Both the position numbers and the translations under genes were made by a program. A DNA stretch of 64,000 bases. Origin: Stenogyne calaminthoides (lineage: Eukaryota; Streptophyta; Magnoliopsida; Lamiales; Lamiaceae). Shown in pieces: positions 57,266 through 64,000 of the stretch (its first letter is position 1; each line of letters starts with the position of its first letter). The stretch lies in contig JBBCBC010000016.1 in assembly GCA_037126765.1 (NCBI GenBank), positions 19,907,778-19,971,777 on the forward strand. The letters are read 5' to 3'. Below the pieces are notes generated by a model. That model saw nothing but the letters and a program-made list of their open reading frames with translations, did not search any database and was not told where the DNA came from.

Positions 57266-57530
57266 CACTAATACACATTTGTGCTTGGACAGCTGTGAAA
57301 AATGACCTTGGAGAGCGGTTAAAACCGCTCTCCAAGCATCAGCTGTCCAAGCTTGGACAGCTGATAAAAAACCGTTGTCCAAGAAAAGCACTTGGACAGC
57401 GGTTGATAACCGTTGTCCAAGCCTTTGTCTTGGACAGCGGTTATCAACCGCTGTCTAAGTGAATATTTTTTTTTTTAAATTCGTTTATTATTTTACATAG
57501 ACAGCGGTTGAAAACCGCTGTCTAATTTTT
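57266..57530. repeat. CACTA left terminal and subterminal repeats
   Basis: After the terminal inverted repeat come many copies of CTTGGACAGCGGTT and its inverse AACCGCTGTCCAAG, often paired as palindromes: 57307-57336, 57391-57421, 57429-57459 and 57498-57524. Such subterminal arrays are where the regulatory TNPA-type protein binds in En/Spm elements. Confidence 0.88.
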
Positions 57531-58103
57531 TTTTTTTTAATTATTAATTTATATTTTAAAATTCCTATAATAAAACTATAAACCAAAACTTATATATACG
57601 TCCAATACCATAAACCTTAAACCAAAAATCCTATAATAAAACCATAAACCAAAACTTATACCACATATATATACCAAAACATCAAATTGATTAATAAACA
57701 TACACATCATGAAATAAATAAACATACAATCATAAACATATATACGTCCAATACACCAAAAACATGAAATATATATCATCACAAATATATAAAAGAAATT
57801 ACATGCTACCAAAATTTCAAACAACGTTCAGTTAATATCGTATGAATATAAGAATTGATTGTAAAGGTACCCCGCGCGTCCAATCGTTTTTCCATTTCTC
57901 CAGTCTTTTGTTAGAGTAAGAATTGAGCTCATGTTCATAACAAACTGCAAACAACGAATCAATCAATATAGTATGAATTTTTATTCAATTAATAATAATT
58001 TAAATAAATCGATAAATTGACTTACATTGAGAGGAATGTTCGTTAGAGAAGCGCGGATTATGTCTTCAATATCTCGTTATCTCGTTGTTTCTAAACACGT
58101 TGA

Positions 58104-59403
58104 TTAACAATTCACTTTATTTAATAAATCAAAAGAAACAACATTTAATATAGCGGTTAAAACAACATTCAATAAAGTCTTACATTTCTTTTTAGCATTT
58201 GTTTTTCTTTTTCGTTTTTTGGTTGACCTTTCTCGTTCATGACCATAAATGTTAACAAGATCCGGATTGCCATATTCATCATCATCTCTAATTATTCTCT
58301 GGTATGGGCGTGGATTTGCAGGATCATCGAAAGATGGTACAGGATGAGTGAAGTTTTGAAAAGGATCATCAATTATGTCAACATCTTCAATGACATGGTC
58401 ATTAACTGAAACTATTGTTAAATTTGTTTGTGTAACCAACAATGGACCATTTCTTATTAATCGGGTCGGGGACATAGAAAACTTGTTGAGCTTGATCGCC
58501 ATTATGTAAAAGGGTCATCTCGGTATCCCACATTCTTCAAATCAACGCAGCATTTAACCCGAACTTTCAACTTGGACCCGTTAGGGATCCTCACCCAACT
58601 ACACTCGAAGATTGGTTGACGGTGAACAACATAGTCAAGTTCCCAAATGTTGACAATCATCCAAAGTAAGTAGTATTTGATTGATCCACCGCAGATTTGC
58701 GATAATGGACACTCCACTATTCTGCATAGTACTTGTGGCATCATGATCTCCGGTATAAAATGTGTATACATTTGCTAAGATAACACTTGTATGAATACAC
58801 ATGTCTATCGGGCATTACGGATAACCACTTAACTCTTTCATTCACCGATTACGCTTCCGTGACAACATATTTGCTACATAACCATTGAACCGGTCAACAA
58901 ACGTGCGATTGTGCTCAACTTCAATCCATGATCTATCTCCGGTGGGATTTCTCTCGACAAGAAGTGATCGCATGTGCGCAGTCAATAAAAGGAATCACGT
59001 CGACCGTGTTGTGAAAGCACGACAAGTGCATCCGTGTTAGTTCCTCCATGCTAACACTTACGGGTTGACCCACCGTGTAATGCCTTCACCATCCATCCTA
59101 TTGGTGTACCGTAACCTGGAAGTCCAATTGCATCGACATTCGGAATAAATTCGACCCAAGACTGAACGCTTCTTCTACTAAATAGCGCTCGCAATGCATC
59201 CCTCCGCCCTGGACATATTCATCACATATCCTTTGAGCACTTTCATATATCTCTCTACACCATACATCCATCGTGATACGAAAGCGGGACCACACATCCT
59301 TGTCTCGTGTACCAAATGAAATCGTTAGGTGAACCATTATATCAAAAAAAAAAAAAAAATGATGGAGGAAATACATCTCAAGCTCACGAGAGAGAGTCCC
59401 CAC
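58104..59403 (-). pseudogene. CACTA C-terminal domains (DUF4218 and DUF4216)
   Basis: The - strand 59403-59098 reads FFDIMVHLTISFGTRDKDVW, MDVWCREIYESAQRICDEYV and CERYLVEEAFSLGSN, a DUF4218 segment. The first residues are damaged by an A15 run near 59350. After a decayed stretch (59097-58780), 58771-58502 reads GGSIKYYLLWMIVNIWELDY and VHRQPIFECSWVRIPNGSKL, matching DUF4216. The tail 58502-58104 is acidic then Lys/Arg-rich (STKKRKRKTNAKKKCKTLL). These domains normally follow TNP2 in one polypeptide. Shifts separate them here. Confidence 0.87.
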
Positions 59404-59479
59404 AATCTACCTCTAAAAATCAAGCAATTTTCTAGGATCTATGACCTTGCTACTCATTGCCTTGAAGAACCAACATAAC

Positions 59480-61000
59480 TTTGTTATGGTTAAAAGACAT
59501 TTTCAGCAAGATAGAACGATTGCAATGGGCAAGAAAGTCTCCATGATGACATGATAGTCATGCGATTTCAGATTCATCAGTCTCACGCCATCATCTGATA
59601 CAAGTCTCTGTATGTTGGAGGAATAACCCTCTGGTACTTTCACATCCTTTAGCAGCTTAAGTAACTCTTTTCTCTCATTCTTGGACAAGGTGTGTGCAGC
59701 AGGAGGTAAGAACGGTTGACCCCTTTCTCTAGGCATAGGTTTTAATTCTGCTCTTATTCCCATATCAATCATATCCATTCTTGCATTGTAACCATCCTTG
59801 GACTTCTTATCAGCTAGGAGAGTGTTGAGCAAGCTGGCACAAACGTTCTTCTCAACGTGCATTAGATCAATGAAGTGTCTAACATACAACTCTTTCCAAT
59901 AGGGCAATTGAAAGAAAATTGATTCCTTCTTCCAACCGCTAGTGGGGAGACTCTTTACGAAGATCTTTCCGTACTGTGTGTCGATATTCTTCATCTCATT
60001 CAATACATCCGAACCTGACAATATACGTGGTGCTTCACCTGTCTCAATTGTGCCATCGAATGCATCGGCCATTGTTCTGTACTTATGGGTTGGGTCCAAC
60101 CACCTCCTATGTCCCATATAAAACGGTCTTCCTACAATGTCTCAAGTGAATGTGATGTGTCTTCTTGGTACAACAAGGACATGCATCGCCCCTTTCACAC
60201 TATATCGGATAGATTCCCGTAAGCGGGAAAGTCATTGATAGTTCCCAAACAAAGATGGCCTTCAACTTGAAATTCTCCTTTCTACAAGCATCATACACAT
60301 CGACACCCTCATCCCACATGAGCTTCAAGTCCTCTATCAAATGAGCGGATATACATCTATGTCGTTTACCCGGGTTGTTTGGGTCATGATATCAACATAG
60401 ACAACATCATGTAAGTGCGCTTCATGCACAACTCGTGTGAAAGATTATAAACCAACAGTAATCATCGCCATGTAATCGTGGTTGGTACTTTGGATACCGA
60501 AGCGGATTCATTCCGTCGGTTGAGAGTGCAAGACGCAAGTGTCGCGGGCTCGGTGCCAAATTCTGGATGCGACATCGAATGTCTTCCCTTTGGGGTGAAT
60601 CTGCAGGTGTCTTAGCATTCCATCTTTGATCCTATCATCATGATGCCATCTTAAATTTCTAGCATCCACGGTATTTGCTATACATTCTCCTGAATCTTGG
60701 TATTATTGGAAAGTACCACATCACCTTCGCGGGAGATTTATTTTTCTTATATCGCTTTAGTCCACACTTGGGACATTCCTCGAGGTCTGCATACTCCTTT
60801 CGAAATAAGATACAATCACCCGGACAAGCATGAATTTTCTGATGTGTTAACCCGATGGACTTGAGCATTTGTTTAGCATCATATGCTCTCTTAGGTAGTA
60901 CATTTCCATCAGGCAATAGACCACTAACTGTTTCCAGCATACTTGTGAAGCACTCATCGGACAACTGGTGAGCTGCTTTTAGGTTGAACAATATCAACAC
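59480..61000 (-). pseudogene. CACTA TNP2 transposase domain
   Basis: The - strand piece 61000-60659 reads LSDECFTSMLETVSGLLPDG, KSIGLTHQKIHACPGDCILF and CPKCGLKRYKKNKSPAKVMW, YFPIIPRFRRMY, the TNP2 N-terminal half. Bases 60650-60120 contain the middle (text for DEGVDVYD, NDFPAYGNLS) broken by several shifts. From 60117 the frame is open for about 200 codons: MGHRRWLDPTHKYRTMADAF, GWKKESIFFQLPYWKELYVR, HFIDLMHVEKNVCASLLNTL and KSHDYHVIMETFLPIAI. TNP2 is the catalytic transposase that cuts the element ends. The disrupted middle coincides with a CAG/CTG-poor patch, so some breaks may not be real. Confidence 0.9.
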
Positions 61001-61060
61001 AGCTGACAGTTTTGTTGCCTTCTTACACCCGGGCCACAGTGGTAATCCAGCAGAATCCCT

Positions 61061-61400
61061 TTACTTCTCTGACATATAAGGGTGATCTCGCAGATCATCG
61101 TCATCCCCACTTGATGTATCAACAGTCGATACATCATCAAAAATATCCGCATCCACTGTATCTTCAAACCTAAAGTCAGTTTCTAGGTTGCTTGAGCTAC
61201 ATCCATCTCCTCTCTCACCATGATATGTCCAAACGGTATATGTTTTATCAATACCGTGAATCATCAAGTGGTCAAACAGACTTTCTCGACCACTAACGGT
61301 TTTTCCATTCATACATTTCCAACACGGACATGGAATGTACCGAGGGTCGGTGCAGTGTCTAATTGCATGATTACAAAATTCTTTCACCCCATTACTATAC
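61061..61400 (-). pseudogene. CACTA transposase-associated domain
   Basis: The - strand reads MKEFCNHAIRHCTDPRYIPC, PCWKCMNGKTVSGRESLFDH and GIDKTYTVWTYHGERGD. This is the N-terminal transposase-associated domain of plant CACTA TNP2 proteins (C-P-C-x-x-C, H-L-x-x-x-G, W-x-x-H-G-E). An acidic tail follows (DTVDADIFDDVSTVDTSSGD). The frame stops at 61061 and the TNP2 domain resumes at 61000 in another frame; an intron or a frameshift between them is possible. Confidence 0.9.
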
Positions 61401-62109
61401 TCATCTGATAATCGATCTGCTCGAACCTACTTTCGATTCATATAGAACTAGAGATGCCTATAGAAAAGACAATATGAAGTGTTTCTCAAGATAATGCATG
61501 TATCCTAATGTATTAAACCTAAAAGTATTACAATCCTAATGTATAAAACTTGCATATAGAATGTGGTAGTACCTAAGGTTTGTATATTGCATATGTATCT
61601 AAGGATTTGTTGCATCTCAAAACAATGTATATAACCTAATGTACCATCATTAATCATCTAAAGCAACACACTACTATCCATTCACCAAATCATCAAATTA
61701 ATATAACAAAAATATATCCTAATGTATTAATCCTAATTTATGCTTAAATCCTCACACAAGCATATTATCAAACACCTTGAGTGCATCAATTGTTCATTTA
61801 CAATTAATTGTTCATTTATCAAGCATATTATTTCGAATTAATTACAAGTACACTGCCAATTAATCAAACTTCTACGTTAATTTATCACCAATTTAGTCCA
61901 ACCTCAATTCTCAAATGAATCGGAAAGTTATGCTATCAAACACCAAGTTATGTTATACGTTAATATATATTATGTTAGTAGTTTGTATCAAACACCAACC
62001 TCAACCTCAACTTCTACGTTAATACTATCAAACACCAAGTTATGCTATCAACGTCTTCTACATTAATACTATGCTAGTGATTTGGTTTGAAATAAATTAG
62101 GGCTCTTAC

Positions 62110-62310
62110 CTGATGACGCACGGAGAGGGGAGAAGGAAAAACGCGGAAGACGACGGCGGGAAGACGATGGCTAGGGCTTCGGTTCGATTTGGGGGAAGAG
62201 GGAGGAGGAGGCTAGGGCATGGTTCGGGCGATTTGGGGAATGGGAAGGAGGTAATGGGAAGACGACGGCGGCAAGGAATGGGAGGACGAGCGACGGAGTT
62301 CGATTAGGGT
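62110..62310 (-). other. GC-rich 5' region of the CACTA element
   Basis: A block of about 200 bp rich in GGCG/CGAC sits between the subterminal repeats and the transposase gene. The + strand frame of 64 codons (Gly/Arg-rich) runs against the transposase and has no recognisable domain. I take the block as the untranslated first exon or promoter-proximal region of the transposase gene. Confidence 0.45.
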
Positions 62311-62404
62311 AGAGGAAGAGACGCTAGCTTGATTTAATTTGGGGAAAATTGAAGTACTCGTTCGCGATGTGGCTTGAATTAAAATTTTGAGATGGATTGA
62401 ATGG

Positions 62405-62637
62405 GTTTGGAACCGCTGTCCAAACTATTATCTTGACAAACGGTTCAAACCGTTGTCTTACATTTTGCAGACAGCCGTTGTCAACCATTGTTTAGAAGTA
62501 AAAACTCGACAATGTTGAAAAACCGTTTATTCTTTTTTTTTTTTTATTAGAACCGCTCTCCAAGCTATAGCTTGGAGAGCCGCTTTAAAAAAAGGGTTGT
62601 CCAAGTGCAGCTGTGCAAGCTCAAATGTGTAGTAGTG
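62405..62637. repeat. CACTA right subterminal and terminal repeats
   Basis: AACCGCTGTCCAA (62411), ACGGTTCAAACCGTTGTCTTA (about 62440), AGACAGCCGTTGTCAACC (about 62469) and the palindrome ACCGCTCTCCAAGC..GCTTGGAGAGCCGC (62552-62583) mirror the left array. The terminal repeat ends TGTGTAGTAGTG at 62637. Copies are more decayed than on the left. Confidence 0.88.
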
Positions 62638-63047
62638 ATTGTTTATTTCCATCTAGGTCGTGAACCGCATACTTTTAGTTACAAGGGACTGTTAATTTAA
62701 TCTTCTGTGATCTGGTATCACTAAATTAACTACAATGTAACATGTACTTTTTATTGAATAATTATGCAATAAATATATGTAACATTCAATGATATTTAAA
62801 GCATCGGTGATAAATAATTTATTTCAGTAAATAAGACAGAAAATTCAGTTTGGTTATACAAAGTAAAAGCATACTTTCCAGTATAACCCCAACAGTTATA
62901 AGTCGTGCTCGCGTTTCTGTATATTCAACAGTTCGACTCGAGCCACGTTGCTCGGGTCGAGCTGGTCAAAAATTTTCCCAAACGTAGTATACTCAAAATG
63001 CTCCAAATGCCGAGTAGATTGGCTCGACTTGGTTGACCAACTAGAGG

Positions 63048-64000
63048 TCAGCTCGACCAACTGGAGGTCTCTTCTATCATTAGAACGATCATCTCTCTTT
63101 TCTTCTCTGCGGTCATCTCTATGATCATCGCTCCTGTCATCTGACTAATTCCTTTCTTGTGATCTGTCAGTAGATCTCCTATCTCTTCCTCAGCTATTCT
63201 GATAGTCTCTATAAAACTTCCGATACTTTTCCATTTGGACATTTGATCTTTCTAGTTTTCTGGTTAGCAAAGCAATTTCTTCAGGCTGACTCACAATCCT
63301 TCCCACTTGTTCAGGCATTCTTGCACTGCTACTGGTTACCTGAAATGCAAAAGCTTTTGACAGATTTGATACTGCTTCAGCAGGAACTTCATCTGTTCCA
63401 GGATTTCTCTCCATCAGATCATACTCGTGAGCTTTCAGACTAAGGATTAGGTTGCTTGGCTTCAGAGTGGCAATATCATGATAATCCTTGATCATAGTTA
63501 CCTTCATGTCCCATTTCTTCGGCAGGGACCTCAGAATCTTGTAATTAATGTCCTTGTCTGACATTTCTCGGCCTAGATCATGAAGTCTGCTGACACCCAT
63601 CGTGATCCTTCCATCGAACTGACTGATGGTCTCATTTGGCAACATCTAGAGTTTCTCAAAATTAACCATCTCTGCTTGTAGTTTACTTTCTTTGATCAGA
63701 TCATTTCCTTGACATATTTCAGCCAACGTATTCCACACTTCCTTAGCATTCTTCAGGTGCTTGACTTTCTCATTTGTTGTCTTGTCCATCGTCTTCATGA
63801 TGAGATGTTAAGCTACTATATCCAGATTGGATAGCTTTCTTTCTTCTGCATCCATCAGCGAAGGACTCTTTCTAACACATGCACCAACAGGGTGATCAGG
63901 ATCTCTGTTTTCATCAGATGGATTTGTATGATAGATTATAATCGGTCCTCGTTCAAGAACTTCCATCATCTTGTTACTGATCAAATCAAGATTGTTGGTC
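63048..64000 (-). pseudogene. gag N-terminal half of SIRE-2
   Basis: The - strand frame 63645-63190 reads NETISQFDGRITMGVSRLHD, YKILRSLPKKWDMKVTMIKD and LSLKAHEYDLMERNPGTDEV, the UBN2-type gag of SIRE elements. It ends in a coil (ALLTRKLERSNVQMEKYRKF). Upstream sequence to 64000 (for example TIAIWNTLAEICQGND-type text near 63730) is also gag, with a stop at 63646-63648. Downstream, an Arg/Asp-rich stretch (63190-63060) leads into the unclassified insert. The gag start codon and 5' LTR lie right of the window. Confidence 0.82.

Larger units (their letters stand above)
57266..62637 (-). mobile_element. CACTA (En/Spm) transposon, 5372 bp
   Basis: Ends are CACTAATACACATTTGTGC and, on the other strand, CACTACTACACATTTGAGC: CACTA termini with long similarity into the subterminal region. 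A 3-bp duplication ATT flanks it (57263-57265 and 62638-62640). The LTR sequence resumes perfectly: GATGG-ATT-GTTTATTTCC, compared with GATGGATTGTTCATTTCC in copy A. The transposase genes are on the - strand, read from about 61400 to 58100. A GC-rich block at 62115-62300 is the probable 5' untranslated or first-exon region. The TNP2 frame is interrupted, so autonomy is doubtful. Confidence 0.96.
55561..62894 (-). repeat. Copia-3 solo LTR (copy B), split by CACTA
   Basis: The LTR parts are 55561-57265 and 62638-62894, about 1.96 kb once the CACTA element and its 3-bp duplication are removed. It starts TGTTGGGGAATTAATCGC and ends AGTATAACCCCAACA. Exact 5-bp duplications GTTAT flank it (55556-55560 and 62895-62899), and no internal element DNA is present, so it is a solo LTR. 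Confidence 0.92.
43370..64000 (-). mobile_element. SIRE-type copia element SIRE-2, split and partly duplicated
   Basis: The - strand order from the right edge is gag (64000 to about 63060), an unclassified insert carrying Copia-3/CACTA material, gag C-terminus and zinc knuckle, protease and the start of integrase (to 43370). The protease motif region (WYINNGCSRHMTG) and acidic gag region match the SIRE/Maximus style, so the lineage is inferred. The block 44130-46822 recurs at 52955-55560. RT, RNase H and both LTRs are not in the window; the element is truncated in integrase at 43370. Confidence 0.75.

Noticed and set aside
57307..57524. Regular palindromes resembling a CRISPR-like or attachment-site array
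   Set aside because: Spacing is irregular, there are no unique spacers, and they sit directly inside CACTA termini in plant DNA, so they are subterminal repeats.
62113..62307. 64-codon Gly/Arg-rich + frame in the CACTA element
   Set aside because: It is opposite to the transposase gene, low in complexity and GC-driven; treated as part of the GC-rich 5' region.

Overview
This window is plant nuclear DNA, almost certainly from a eudicot, and about 95% of it is nested transposable elements. The evidence is Ty1/copia and Ty3/gypsy LTR retrotransposons with TG..CA ends and initiator-Met-tRNA-type primer sites (TGGTATCAGAGC / TGGTATCAAAGC), a CACTA (En/Spm) DNA transposon with 3-bp target duplications, a low overall GC content, and one intron-containing host gene remnant of the Pumilio (PUF) RNA-binding family. 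I see no intact host gene, rRNA, tRNA or CRISPR array, and every retrotransposon coding region is broken by stops, frameshifts or nested insertions. The species cannot be named from this sequence.

Layout. (1) 1-6739 is the 3' three quarters of a + strand copia element (Copia-1a: leader, gag, protease, integrase, RT, RNase H, polypurine tract, 3' LTR). It sits inside a - strand copy of the same family (Copia-1b, 6740-11027: protease and gag, leader, primer site, 5' LTR). Copia-1b in turn interrupts a + strand SIRE-type copia element (SIRE-1). SIRE-1's eroded env-like/ORF3 region (11041-13930), polypurine tract and 3' LTR (14135-19817) are visible. The LTR carries a non-autonomous gypsy element (15334-19138) with two 1.7-kb LTRs and only 385 bp between them. 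(2) 19818-21165 and 35841-36837 are two halves of a - strand Pumilio-like pseudogene. They are separated by a 14.7-kb - strand copia element (Copia-2, 21166-35840) lying inside an exon. Copia-2 itself carries a chimeric 2.95-kb insertion, a hAT-like non-autonomous element and a gypsy solo LTR. (3) At 36838 the Pumilio exon is cut by the end of another LTR, which holds a second solo LTR of the same gypsy family. An unresolved AT-rich stretch with degenerate repeats and a gypsy gag fragment follow, to 43282. (4) 43370-64000 is a second, - strand SIRE-type element (SIRE-2). It is split by an unclassified insert, which carries a Copia-3 LTR element. A block of about 2.7 kb plus the LTR occurs twice: once with the copia element still largely present (46823-52640) and once as a solo LTR (55561-62894). 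The solo LTR holds a 5372-bp CACTA transposon (57266-62637) with recognisable TNP2 transposase, DUF4218 and DUF4216 regions.

The elements do not work together as a system; the window records serial insertion, LTR-LTR recombination and tandem duplication. The observations most worth checking are: a strong, patchy loss of CAG/CTG trinucleotides (often read as CG or CGG) across about 46.9-53.5 kb and in patches of the CACTA element, which looks like a methylation-linked sequencing or consensus artefact; the disabled Pumilio gene; the self-nested inverted copia pair; and the duplicated locus holding the same LTR insertion in two states. I found no convincing new biological system.
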